Assembly (NCBI GenBank): GCA_002338505.1
Contig: DDIK01000120.1
Span: 1 to 41,423, forward strand
DNA: 41,423 bases
Source: Bacteriovorax sp. UBA1852
GTDB lineage: Bacteria; Bdellovibrionota; Bacteriovoracia; Bacteriovoracales; Bacteriovoracaceae
Reading direction: 5' to 3'
The position numbers were made by a program, and so were the translations under genes. Each line of letters starts with the position of its first letter. Within the stretch, counting starts at the first letter, position 1. Below are positions 1 through 8,354 of the stretch, piece by piece. A model generated the notes under the pieces. The model was given only the letters and a program-made list of their open reading frames with translations, did no database searches and was not told the origin of the DNA.

Positions 1-1152
1 ACGCTCATAGAACTTTATTCCACCAACTACTCGGTATGGAATATTTGAACTTCTCAAGGCATCTTCAATTAATCGAGACTGAGAGTTTGTGCGATAAAAA
101 ACTGCGACTTCGTCATAAGGAGATCCATCTTCTACAGTGTCTTTAATTTTACCGACGACAAATTCTGCTTCTTCTTTATCGTTATGGCACTCGACAATCT
201 CGATAGAATTACCTTCCGAGTTATCAGTCCACATCTTCTTACCCTTACGCTGAGTATTACGCGATATGACCGCACTAGCAGCATCAATAATATTCTTACT
301 TGAACGGTAATTTTGCTCTAGCTTTAAAAGTCTGGCGTCAGGAAAGACTTCCTCGAAGTCTAAAATATTTCGGATATCAGCACCACGCCAAGAGTAGATT
401 GATTGATCCTCATCTCCAACGACACAAATATTCTTCTTTGCCTCAGAAAGCATACAAACGAGATCAAATTGTGCTCGGTTTGTATCTTGGTACTCGTCGA
501 CAAGGATATATCGATATCGATCCTGGTATCTCTTTAGTACATCAGGGAATTTTTCAAAGAGTTGAATAACCCCCGTAATAAGGCCACCAAAGTCAGTTGC
601 ATTAGACTTATTGACCTCTCTTTCATATTCCAGATACATGTCAAAGAACATATCTGATTTATCAATTTCGTAATCTTTATCTTCAATATTTCGATCGGGA
701 TAGTGACCGTTATTTTTGAGGTCATCAATATAATAGAGAATTTCAAATGGAGAAACATCTTTTTGAGAAATCCCTCTTCGACCAAGAATCCCCTTAACAA
801 CTGATTTAGATTCTGAAGTGTCATAGATCGTAAAGTTCTTACTAAGTCCTATGTGATTCGCCTCAGATCTCAGTACTCTTGCACAAAAAGAGTGAAAGGT
901 CGTGACTTGAAGTGCGCCAACATCAGCACTCACATCACGAGAAACTCTATCTCGCATTTCTCCAGCTGCTTTATTTGAGAACGTAAGAGCGAGAACCTGA
1001 TAAGGACTTATATTTTTTTCTTCTAAAAGATACGTAATTCTTGAAACAAGTGTTCTCGTCTTTCCCGAACCTGCACCAGCAAGAATCATCATCGGTCCTT
1101 CGGTTTCGACGACTGCTTGTTTCTGCTTAAGATTTAGGTGACTGAGATCCAC
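1..1152 (-). CDS. UvrD/PcrA/Rep-family DNA helicase (3' part outside window)
   Basis: This is the N-terminal 384 residues of a superfamily 1A 3'-5' DNA helicase; the C-terminus runs off the left edge. Helicases of this family unwind DNA in nucleotide excision and mismatch repair or remove RecA. Visible motifs in order are the Q-motif region (LNLKQKQAV), Walker A (AGAGSGKTRTL, about residues 23-33), motif Ia (TFSNKAAGEM), Walker B (VDEYQDTN), motif III (VGDEDQSIYSWRGA) and motif IV (LEQNYRSS). The start is GTG at 1150-1152. Its Shine-Dalgarno TAAGGA overlaps the glmS stop codon, so the gene is 8 nt behind glmS and probably translationally coupled to it. The family is certain; UvrD, PcrA or Rep cannot be separated from this half. 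Confidence 0.93.
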   Translation of the reverse strand, partial: MDLSHLNLKQKQAVVETEGPMMILAGAGSGKTRTLVSRITYLLEEKNISPYQVLALTFSNKAAGEMRDRVSRDVSADVGALQVTTFHSFCARVLRSEANHIGLSKNFTIYDTSESKSVVKGILGRRGISQKDVSPFEILYYIDDLKNNGHYPDRNIEDKDYEIDKSDMFFDMYLEYEREVNKSNATDFGGLITGVIQLFEKFPDVLKRYQDRYRYILVDEYQDTNRAQFDLVCMLSEAKKNICVVGDEDQSIYSWRGADIRNILDFEEVFPDARLLKLEQNYRSSKNIIDAASAVISRNTQRKGKKMWTDNSEGNSIEIVECHNDKEEAEFVVGKIKDTVEDGSPYDEVAVFYRTNSQSRLIEDALRSSNIPYRVVGGIKFYER

Positions 1153-1160
1153 AAAATTCC

Positions 1161-2990
1161 TTATTCAACTGTTACTGACTTTGCAAGGTTTCTAGGCTTA
1201 TCAATATCTGTACCCAATAATTTAGCAATATGATAAGACAAAAGTTGATTAACAACGTTAAGGCATAGTGGAGCTAGATCACCTAGGCCCTCAAGCTCAA
1301 CTCCAAAGTAATAGTCAGATATTTCTTTTAATTCTTTATTATCTCTTGGTCCGATTGACACGATAACACCGTCTCTAGCTTTAATTTCTTGTATATTTGA
1401 AACGGTTTTTTCAAATAGCTCGGTACCAACAAGGGCGACATTTACTTTCTGATCATCAATAAGGGCAATTGGCCCATGTTTTAGTTCACCAGCAGCATAT
1501 CCCTCTGCATGGACATACGCGATTTCTTTAAGCTTCAAAGCACCTTCAAGAGCAATTGGAAAATATGCACCTCGACCAGTAAAGAAAAAGCCATTATATT
1601 GATAGATCGATTTTGCGATCTCTCTAATTTCCTCTTCTCTTGCTAAGAGATTATCAATTCTCTCGGCAAGTAGAGCTAGCTTAGCTGATAGTGCATTCTT
1701 CACGCTATCTGTGAAACCACCTTCTTTAATAACTTGTGAAAAGAGATAGCCTGTTAAAGCCTGCTGAGTAAATGCCTTAGTAGAGGCAACTCCAATTTCA
1801 ACACCTGCTCTAATAAGTAAATTGGCATCACAATCTCTATAAAGAGTAGAACCTTCTGTATTAACAATAGATAGAGTTTTTACACCGTAGTCTTTACACA
1901 ACTGCTGGGCGGCTAACGTATCTGCCGTTTCACCAGACTGACTAATAAAGAGCGCAAGCTCATCTTTTGAAAGCACTGGGTTTCTATATCTAAATTCACT
2001 AGCAACTTCTAGCTTACATGAAATTCTATTTTCTTTTTCGATGAAGTCTTTAATAACGATACCTGCATAGAATGCAGTTCCACACGCTGTTATATGAATA
2101 TTTGCTCGCGGTAGATCTAAAGCAGCCTCAAGGCTTGCACGGCCTTCACCACTGAAATAAAACTGCGTAAGAGATCTTATCAATTCAGGCTGTTCAAAGA
2201 TTTCTTTTAACATATAATGATCGTAGTCTCCTTTAGAGGCAGGATCATGATCAAGATTTTGCTTCTTCGACATATATCGAGTCGACTTCTCACCATCGAG
2301 TTCGTAAAAATTTAATAAGTGCTGATTTGATGGAGAAAGATGACAGAGAACTTGATTCTCTGGAAAGTAAATTTTATTCGCCATACCTGCAAGAGCGTAC
2401 GGATCAGAAGAAACAAAAACTTCAGAATTTATCTCGTTGATACCACAAACAAGTGGTGCACCATTTTTAATGGCATATATCTCATCAGTTTCTTTATAAA
2501 GAATAACAAAGGCCGAATGCCCTTGAATTCTTTTAAAACTTGCAATTATTGCATCTTTTATATGAAGTCCTTCATCAAGATGAAAAATGACTAGCCTTAA
2601 GAAACACTCACTATCAGTTTCGGACTTAAACTTATGCCCTCTGGAAGTTAAATCCTCTCTGATCTCACCAGCGTTCTCAATGATTCCATTATGAACCATT
2701 GAAATACCTCTCTCTGGCTCGGCATGAGGATGAGCATTTTCATCATTTACACCACCATGAGTAGCCCAACGAGTATGGCCAATACTTGAACGCGCCTTAA
2801 CGTCCTTTCCCTCAAGTTCAGTAATAAGGTTAACAATCTCACCTTTTTTCTTATAGACGACGAGTTCATTATCAGAAGAAATAAAACTGACACCTGCCGA
2901 ATCATATCCTCTGTACTCTAATCTTTTTAAACCTTCTATAACGACGTCCACAGAGTTCTGTGGACCTAAATGACCGACGATACCGCACAT
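1161..2990 (-). CDS. glmS: Glutamine-fructose-6-phosphate aminotransferase (isomerizing)
   Basis: GlmS converts fructose-6-phosphate and glutamine to glucosamine-6-phosphate, the first step to UDP-GlcNAc for peptidoglycan and LPS. The 609-residue length is normal. Residue 2 is the catalytic Cys (MCGIVG) of the N-terminal glutaminase, which continues through GHTRWATHG and HNGIIEN. Two SIS isomerase domains follow (TACGTAFYAG, SQSGETADTL, GRGAYFPIALEGALKLKEI). The protein ends in the conserved PRNLAKSVTVE tail. The start is preceded by TTGAGG at a normal distance. It lies 69 nt downstream of glmU and just ahead of the helicase. The gap is too short for a glmS ribozyme, so control is probably at the glmU promoter. 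Confidence 0.98.
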   Translation of the reverse strand: MCGIVGHLGPQNSVDVVIEGLKRLEYRGYDSAGVSFISSDNELVVYKKKGEIVNLITELEGKDVKARSSIGHTRWATHGGVNDENAHPHAEPERGISMVHNGIIENAGEIREDLTSRGHKFKSETDSECFLRLVIFHLDEGLHIKDAIIASFKRIQGHSAFVILYKETDEIYAIKNGAPLVCGINEINSEVFVSSDPYALAGMANKIYFPENQVLCHLSPSNQHLLNFYELDGEKSTRYMSKKQNLDHDPASKGDYDHYMLKEIFEQPELIRSLTQFYFSGEGRASLEAALDLPRANIHITACGTAFYAGIVIKDFIEKENRISCKLEVASEFRYRNPVLSKDELALFISQSGETADTLAAQQLCKDYGVKTLSIVNTEGSTLYRDCDANLLIRAGVEIGVASTKAFTQQALTGYLFSQVIKEGGFTDSVKNALSAKLALLAERIDNLLAREEEIREIAKSIYQYNGFFFTGRGAYFPIALEGALKLKEIAYVHAEGYAAGELKHGPIALIDDQKVNVALVGTELFEKTVSNIQEIKARDGVIVSIGPRDNKELKEISDYYFGVELEGLGDLAPLCLNVVNQLLSYHIAKLLGTDIDKPRNLAKSVTVE

Positions 2991-3059
2991 AGTTAAACCT
3001 CAAGTAAAAATAATGCTAAAGATAACAACAACTAGGCTTTTTGCCAATTTTAATAAGCT

Positions 3060-4439
3060 CTAGGACTTCTTTTTGATGAATCTCTTGGCCATTGCTGACT
3101 TCGTGACTTGTTTTTGACGAGCGATGGCAAAGTCACCATCTTCAAGATCTTTGTTAATCGTAGATCCACTTGCCACATAACACTCCTTGCCAACCTTTAC
3201 TGGTGCAATCATTTGAGAGTCTGAGCCTATAAATGAGCCATCTCCAATGATTGTCTTATGCTTATTAGCTCCATCATAATTACAAGTGATAAAACCACAG
3301 CCAATATTTACATCACTACCAACTTCAGCGTCCCCTACGTAACTCAAATGACTCACACTAGTGCTTTCACCAAGAGTTGATTTCTTAAGCTCTACAAAAT
3401 TACCGACTTTTGAATTCTTACCGACGCTACTTCCTGGTCTCAAATGGGCCATTGGGCCAATCTTTGCTCCTTCTTTCACTTGTGAATCTACAATGAAAGA
3501 ATTTGCTTTAATATGAGCACCGTCTTCAATTTTTGAATTCATAACTGTAACACCCATTTCGAGAATCACATTCTTTCCGATAATAGACTTGTCATCTACT
3601 TGAACATTTGGATGAATTACAGAACCTTCCCCAACATCTAAACTATAGACATACGAGTGAGCTGGATCAAGAAATCTCACTCCAGATTCAAGCATAAGAG
3701 TTTTATGATTTCGATTCTTTAGTCTTTTTTCAACAATAGAGAGCTGGTAGAGATCATTTACTCCCATAAAAGAATTCTTATCTTCAAAGAGCTTAGGAAC
3801 AACATTAAACCCCTCTTTCACCGTGTCTGTTAAATAAAACTCTCCTGACTTGTTATTATTATCAAGGCCTGAGATATGTTCTTTTAAATAACTAGTCTTA
3901 AAGATATAGAGTCCAGAGTTTACTTCCGTTATCTTTCTCTGTTCATCAGAAGCATCCTTCTCCTCGATAATTGAAAAACCTTTTTCACTTCTTAAGATTC
4001 GACCATAGCCCTTAGGTTGCTCTTCTTTAAAAGTAGCCACAACGGCATCGTGTCCCTTTTCAACTTCAAAAAGAAGAGCCGACAAAACATCACTTGTTAA
4101 AAGAGGAGTATCTGCACACATCACCATGGTGTATTCATAATCAAGAGCATCTTTATTGCTTTCTATGTAAGTCTTAACTGCATGGCCTGTTCCAAGTTGC
4201 TCTTTTTGATGAATAAAGTTCTTAGCACCAAAGCCCTTATGCTCTTTTGTTACATGAGCTTCAACAAGCTCTCTTTGATGTCCGGTTATAAGAAACATAT
4301 CCCCCATACTCTCAGCGGCCTTAATCACATAATCAACAAGAGTATTAGTGTGCAGTGGGGCCAAAGGCTTGGGGACCTGCATTTTTAATCTTGTTCCCTT
4401 ACCTGCTGCGAGAATAACGATGGCCAATTTTGTTGACAT
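3060..4439 (-). CDS. glmU: Bifunctional UDP-GlcNAc pyrophosphorylase / GlcN-1-P acetyltransferase
   Basis: GlmU acetylates glucosamine-1-phosphate and then uridylylates it to UDP-GlcNAc, completing the route started by its neighbour GlmS. The 459 residues begin with the nucleotidyltransferase signature LAAGKGTRLKMQVPKPL. MVMCADTPLL and the EVNSGLYIF stretch belong to the uridyltransferase half. From about residue 260 the left-handed beta-helix acetyltransferase appears as hexapeptide repeats, with the typical HLRPGSSVGKNSKVGNFVELK and SHLSYVGDAEVG segments. The ATG has GGAG at -9. A TATAAT hexamer overlaps this leader but is too close to be a confident promoter. It is the first gene of the glmU-glmS-helicase run and is divergent from lon. 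Confidence 0.97.
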   Translation of the reverse strand: MSTKLAIVILAAGKGTRLKMQVPKPLAPLHTNTLVDYVIKAAESMGDMFLITGHQRELVEAHVTKEHKGFGAKNFIHQKEQLGTGHAVKTYIESNKDALDYEYTMVMCADTPLLTSDVLSALLFEVEKGHDAVVATFKEEQPKGYGRILRSEKGFSIIEEKDASDEQRKITEVNSGLYIFKTSYLKEHISGLDNNNKSGEFYLTDTVKEGFNVVPKLFEDKNSFMGVNDLYQLSIVEKRLKNRNHKTLMLESGVRFLDPAHSYVYSLDVGEGSVIHPNVQVDDKSIIGKNVILEMGVTVMNSKIEDGAHIKANSFIVDSQVKEGAKIGPMAHLRPGSSVGKNSKVGNFVELKKSTLGESTSVSHLSYVGDAEVGSDVNIGCGFITCNYDGANKHKTIIGDGSFIGSDSQMIAPVKVGKECYVASGSTINKDLEDGDFAIARQKQVTKSAMAKRFIKKKS

Positions 4440-4679
4440 AAATACTCCATTATAATTTTATTTTAACTATTTTCTATAACCAATGATTTTACTCAAAATT
4501 TCTATAACACGCTATACAATATGATTTCGCGATTTTAGCTATTTCCGACTAAAGATTTCAGTTATTTTTCTACCATAAAAAGCTAATTTTATTAAAAAAA
4601 TTCATAAAGAACTTTCACAATTTCCCGAAGATAGTAAGGAACATCTTATGCCAAAGTGCGCAATTTGGAGGAAGCAATT
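4440..4679. promoter_or_regulatory. Divergent glmU/lon intergenic region with a 10-nt direct repeat
   Basis: About 240 nt of very AT-rich DNA separate glmU (minus) from lon (plus), so it must hold both promoters, but I find no convincing -35/-10 pair. The decamer TTTCTATAAC occurs twice, at 4471-4480 and 4499-4508, with starts 28 nt apart. On the glmU strand it reads GTTATAGAAA and could be a pair of operator half-sites. A TATACAAT box at 4513-4520 could serve lon but would leave a leader of about 150 nt. No CIRCE or sigma-32 consensus was seen in front of lon. Confidence 0.35.
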
Positions 4680-7133
4680 ATGGTTACAAATTATGAGGGT
4701 GAAAGTATAGAATTCAAGAACGAGTTACCCCTCCTCCCAACCAGAGACCACGTTATATATCCATTTATGATTATTCCTCTTTTCGTAGGTAGAGAATCTT
4801 CACTCAAAGCAGTTGATTACGCAATCAATCACACGAATGAAATGATCCTCCTTTCCAGTCAAAAGGACATCGTAGCAGAACATCCAAATCCTTCAGAGAT
4901 TTATGATATTGGAACTGTGTCAGCAATTCTTAGAACAAGAAAGCTGCCAGATGGAAGAATTAAAATATTAGTTCAAGGTTTAGCGAAGGTTAGAATTACT
5001 GAATTCAAACAAACAGAACCTTTCTATGTCACAAAAGTTGATAAGCTTGAAGAAGTTGAACCTTCACTTGATGCTATTGCAACAAAAGCTCTTATGAGAA
5101 GCGTGAAAGAATCTCTTGAAAGAGTTATTCAGCTTGGAAAAGTTCTTTCTCCTGATATCCTCATGACTCTTGAAGACATTGAAGATCCTGGAAGATTCGC
5201 CAATCTTGTTGCTTGGAACCTAAACCTCTACGTTAATGAAGCGCAAATTATCCTAGAGACAATGGACCCAATCGAGAGACTTCATAAAATTGCAGAAATT
5301 CTAAGTAGAGAATTAGAAATTTTATCAATGCAGCAGAAAATAAAAAATGCAGCCAAAGGTGAAATGTCTAAAACTCAAAAAGAATATTTCTTAAGAGAAC
5401 AAATCAAGGCGATAAAGTCAGAACTAGGTGAGAATGGTATGCCAAATACAAGTAATGAGCCAGTTGATGAGTTTGCTGAATTTAGACAAAAGATTGAAAA
5501 GGCAGGTATGCCTGAAGATATAGAGGCTGAGTGCCTAAAGCAACTTGGTCGTCTCGAAAAAATGCATCCAGATTCGTCAGAGTCAACAATCATGAGAAAC
5601 TATATGGAGTGGATGACTGATCTACCTTGGTCAGCTTCTTCTGAAGAAAATATTGATCTTGATAAGTCTCTTGAAATTCTTGATGAAGACCACTTTGATC
5701 TTCAAAAAGTTAAGGAAAGAATTCTTGAATATCTCGCCGTAAGACAACTTAGAGGCGGAGAAATGAATGGGCCGATCCTATGCTTTCAAGGACCTCCAGG
5801 AGTTGGTAAGACTTCACTTGGAAAATCAATCGCTAGGGCCATTGGTAGAGAATTTGTAAGAATATCTCTTGGTGGTGTTAAAGATGAAGCTGAGATTAGA
5901 GGACATAGAAGAACTTATGTTGGAGCAATGCCAGGAAGATTTATCCAGGGTATGAAACAAGCAAAGACAAATAATCCTCTTATTCTCTTAGATGAAATTG
6001 ATAAATTAAGTAGTGACTATAAAGGTGATCCTTCATCAGCACTTCTAGAAGTTCTTGATCCTGAACAAAATCATGAATTCAGAGATCACTATTTAAATGT
6101 GTCTTTTGATCTTTCAAACGTCATGTTTATTGCAACTTCAAATATGCTTGAAAACATTCCTGGTCCACTAAGAGACAGAATGGAAGTTATCAATCTATCA
6201 GGATACACAAGAGAAGAAAAAGTTGAAATCTCTAAGAGATATATCATACCTAAGCAAATGGGTGAAAATGGTATCACTGGAGAACATATTGAGTTTTCTG
6301 AAGAAGGTGTGAAGAGTGTTATCGAAAATTACACTTCTGAGGCTGGACTTAGAAACCTAGAAAGACGAATTGGGGCTCTTTGTAGAAAAGTAGCAATGAA
6401 GATTGCCAAAGGTGACCACGTAAAAACTCATATCGTACAAGATACTGTAACGAAGTTTTTAGGTCCACCAGTTTTCACAAGAGAAGAACACATGAAGCAT
6501 GACGAAGTTGGTGTCTGTACAGGACTAGCTTGGACGGCTCATGGTGGAGAGGTTCTCTACATCGAATCAACAAAAATGAAAGGTAAAGGTCTTACCCTTA
6601 CAGGTCAACTTGGTGATGTGATGAAAGAATCTGCTCAAACATCAATTGGCTATATTAGAAGTCGAGCAGAGTATCTTTGCATCGATGAAGATATATTTGA
6701 GACAAGTGAATTTCACGTTCACCTACCTGCTGGGGCCACTCCAAAAGATGGACCAAGTGCTGGTATAACTCTTACGACGGCACTCGTATCTCTTTGCACG
6801 GGAGTACCTGTGAGTAAAGATGTTGCGATGACTGGTGAAATTACACTTACTGGAAAAGTTCTTCCAATCGGCGGACTTAAAGAAAAAGCTCTTGCTGCTA
6901 TGAGAATGGGAATTGGAACAATTGTTATTCCATGGGGAAATAAGAAAGATCTTATCGATATCCCAGAAGACTACAGAAAGAAGCTTAACTTTATTCCTGT
7001 TAGAACGATTGATGAGGTACTTGATATCGCTCTTGTTGACTGGAAGGAATATAAGAGAACTACAAGAAAAGCTATTGAAACTGAAACTATTAAAAAGAAC
7101 AACAAGAAGGACATCCCTCCTGTTGCTGCATAA
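4680..7133 (+). CDS. lon: ATP-dependent Lon protease
   Basis: Lon is a cytoplasmic AAA+ serine protease that degrades misfolded and regulatory proteins. I choose ATG 4680 over an upstream in-frame GTG at 4656 because GGAGG lies 8 nt before it; this gives 817 residues. The LON N-domain (LPLLPTRDHVIYPFMIIPLFVGR) is followed by the AAA+ module with Walker A GPPGVGKTS (K377) and Walker B ILLDEIDK. The protease domain has the nucleophile in PKDGPSAGIT (S693) and the partner lysine in GGLKEKALAA (K736), 43 residues apart as in E. coli Lon. A strong intrinsic terminator follows directly, so it is a single-gene transcript. Confidence 0.98.
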   Translation: MVTNYEGESIEFKNELPLLPTRDHVIYPFMIIPLFVGRESSLKAVDYAINHTNEMILLSSQKDIVAEHPNPSEIYDIGTVSAILRTRKLPDGRIKILVQGLAKVRITEFKQTEPFYVTKVDKLEEVEPSLDAIATKALMRSVKESLERVIQLGKVLSPDILMTLEDIEDPGRFANLVAWNLNLYVNEAQIILETMDPIERLHKIAEILSRELEILSMQQKIKNAAKGEMSKTQKEYFLREQIKAIKSELGENGMPNTSNEPVDEFAEFRQKIEKAGMPEDIEAECLKQLGRLEKMHPDSSESTIMRNYMEWMTDLPWSASSEENIDLDKSLEILDEDHFDLQKVKERILEYLAVRQLRGGEMNGPILCFQGPPGVGKTSLGKSIARAIGREFVRISLGGVKDEAEIRGHRRTYVGAMPGRFIQGMKQAKTNNPLILLDEIDKLSSDYKGDPSSALLEVLDPEQNHEFRDHYLNVSFDLSNVMFIATSNMLENIPGPLRDRMEVINLSGYTREEKVEISKRYIIPKQMGENGITGEHIEFSEEGVKSVIENYTSEAGLRNLERRIGALCRKVAMKIAKGDHVKTHIVQDTVTKFLGPPVFTREEHMKHDEVGVCTGLAWTAHGGEVLYIESTKMKGKGLTLTGQLGDVMKESAQTSIGYIRSRAEYLCIDEDIFETSEFHVHLPAGATPKDGPSAGITLTTALVSLCTGVPVSKDVAMTGEITLTGKVLPIGGLKEKALAAMRMGIGTIVIPWGNKKDLIDIPEDYRKKLNFIPVRTIDEVLDIALVDWKEYKRTTRKAIETETIKKNNKKDIPPVAA

Positions 7134-7150
7134 TTTTTTAGCTATCCATA

Positions 7151-7178
7151 AGAGGGTCTGAATAGACCCTCTTTTTTT
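7151..7178 (+). terminator. Rho-independent terminator of lon
   Basis: A perfect 9-bp stem, AGAGGGTCT (7151-7159) with AGACCCTCT (7164-7172), encloses the loop GAAT and runs into seven T residues. It starts 17 nt after the lon stop codon. Confidence 0.93.
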
Positions 7179-7223
7179 ATCTTCACAATACCCGAACATA
7201 TCACTTAGGAATACTTCACTATG

Positions 7224-7252
7224 TTTCCATTAGAATAAGACTTTGGTAAAAT
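7224..7252 (+). promoter_or_regulatory. Candidate sigma-70 promoter for the response regulator
   Basis: TTTCCA (7224-7229) and TAAAAT (7247-7252) are separated by 17 nt. They lie between the lon terminator and the regulator start, leaving a leader of about 13 nt that contains the Shine-Dalgarno AAGGAG. Each hexamer differs from consensus, so confidence is moderate. Confidence 0.45.
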
Positions 7253-7271
7253 AATTATCAAAGGAGCAAGC

Positions 7272-7694
7272 GTGGATAATGTTGAAAGTATAAAAAAACC
7301 AACGAGAAGTGGTCATGCAAAAGTTCTTATTATTGATGACTCTGACTTATCGAGAAGGACCGTTGCTTCAATCTTAGAGAACGAAGGCTTTAGAGTCGTC
7401 GGACAAGCTGCAAATGCGGAACAAGGAATGCAGCAGGCCTATTCAACTGGCGCCAATGTCTTTCTTATCGATGTCGTGATGCCCGATATTAGTGGAATAG
7501 AAGTTGCTAACTACATAAGAGAAAATATAAAAGAGCCAAAGATCATAATGATGTCTTCTCTTGATATTGAAAGTGTTATTATTGAATCAATTTCAAGTGG
7601 CGCCATTGATTTTATCTCAAAGCCCTTTGAAGAGAGAGATCTTATCAGAGCAGTTGAAAAAATAGATATTGAATTACAAAAAGAGCACGGATGA
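7272..7694 (+). CDS. Single-domain CheY-like response regulator
   Basis: This 140-residue protein is a receiver domain with a short basic N-terminal extension and no output domain. Visible residues are the acidic pair D22-D23 (IIDDSD), the phosphoacceptor D67 (FLIDVVMPD), the switch Ser at 95-96 (MMSSL) and K117 (SKPF). The motifs PDISGIE and SGAIDFISKPF are close to those of chemotaxis-type CheY proteins. The start is GTG 7272 with AAGGAG 5 nt upstream. Its stop overlaps the next start in the sequence ATGA, so the two form an operon. No kinase is adjacent, so its partner is unknown. Confidence 0.9.
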   Translation: MDNVESIKKPTRSGHAKVLIIDDSDLSRRTVASILENEGFRVVGQAANAEQGMQQAYSTGANVFLIDVVMPDISGIEVANYIRENIKEPKIIMMSSLDIESVIIESISSGAIDFISKPFEERDLIRAVEKIDIELQKEHG

Positions 7695-8020
7695 TCTTCT
7701 TATTAAAATTTTCCATTTATTTTACAGTGAGTTTCTTTATTTTGAATTTCCCTATCGGAAATAAGAAAGTATTTAATCATATTGAAGTTTACACTGATCC
7801 AGTTTCCAATAAAATCTATGAGAAGATTGGATCAAGTTCTAATGAAATTATTAGTGAAGGCAAGAAGGCCACGAAGAAGCTCTTTAACAACACTAGTAAA
7901 AAAGATGTTGTAAGAACTGGGCATTCTTCAAGATTTAAAAAGTCTAACTCCCTTCCTAAAGATGAGTACACACCTGAAGAAAGGGAAGCTTTATTAAAGA
8001 TTCTTAATCAAGAAAATTAA
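7691..8020 (+). CDS. Small membrane-anchored or exported protein of unknown function
   Basis: The 109 residues begin with a hydrophobic segment (about residues 2-22, ending near FPIGNKK), either a membrane anchor or a signal sequence. A hydrophilic, lysine- and serine-rich tail with no Cys follows. The start overlaps the regulator stop by 4 nt (ATGA), so the two are co-translated. I do not recognise a family. The gene ends exactly where the next gene on the opposite strand ends: stops at 8018-8020 and 8021-8023, with no spacer or terminator between them. Confidence 0.7.
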   Translation: MIFLLKFSIYFTVSFFILNFPIGNKKVFNHIEVYTDPVSNKIYEKIGSSSNEIISEGKKATKKLFNNTSKKDVVRTGHSSRFKKSNSLPKDEYTPEEREALLKILNQEN

Positions 8021-8221
8021 TTATCTATCTGCAGAGCCAGTTTCTTGCGTGCTTATTGAAAGAACATTTGTTTCTTTCTCTAAAAATGGGTCGTTCATCG
8101 TCTTAGGTGATTTAAATCTCCCATTACATATGCTATCAGTTTTAGCCATTGTCGCACTCTCACCTGCTGCAAATGATGCTAGCGACGTTAAAAACATTGT
8201 ACTTATAATTAGTGCTTTCAT
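8021..8221 (-). CDS. Tiny secreted single-cysteine protein (66 aa)
   Basis: I start at ATG 8221, not at the longer in-frame start at 8287, because GGGGAGG lies just upstream and because the predicted sigma-54 transcription start (about 8253) falls between the two. The 66-residue product has a signal peptide (MKALIISTMFLTSLASFAA), then a short polar chain with one Cys at residue 32 in the context KTDSIC. No family is recognised. Two more proteins of the same design lie at 9794-9973 and 12841-13026, each with a signal peptide, about 60 residues and one Cys at residues 28-32 after Asp. The lone Cys after a conventional signal suggests a periplasmic or secreted peptide that might form disulfide dimers; that is inference. 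Confidence 0.75.
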   Translation of the reverse strand: MKALIISTMFLTSLASFAAGESATMAKTDSICNGRFKSPKTMNDPFLEKETNVLSISTQETGSADR

Positions 8222-8264
8222 TTTATTTTCCTCCCCAAAATGAAATATTATACTGATATATGTT

Positions 8265-8279
8265 GCATGACGCGTGCCA
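8265..8279 (-). promoter_or_regulatory. Sigma-54 (RpoN) promoter for the 66-aa secreted protein
   Basis: Read on the minus strand this is TGGCAC-GCGTC-ATGC, with the GG and GC doublets at the exact sigma-54 spacing and one mismatch to TGGCAC-N5-TTGC. The preceding T gives TTGGCACG, the extended consensus. The predicted start is near 8253, 32 nt ahead of ATG 8221, with the Shine-Dalgarno in between. Confidence 0.7.
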
Positions 8280-8354
8280 AGAAACACATTGTAGAAACGG
8301 GGACTTAGATAATTATAAGTGTAAAAAATATAGACGTGTCGAGTTTTTAGACAG

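Noticed and set aside
2991..3059. Possible glmS ribozyme or riboswitch upstream of glmS
   Set aside because: The gap is only 69 nt and contains no recognisable ribozyme core; glmS follows glmU directly.
4449..4454. TATAAT (minus strand) just before glmU
   Set aside because: It lies next to the GGAG ribosome site with no matching -35; it would leave almost no leader although a Shine-Dalgarno is present.
4656..4679. Upstream GTG start for lon
   Set aside because: It reads through the GGAGG that serves ATG 4680 and adds eight residues outside the normal LON N-terminus.
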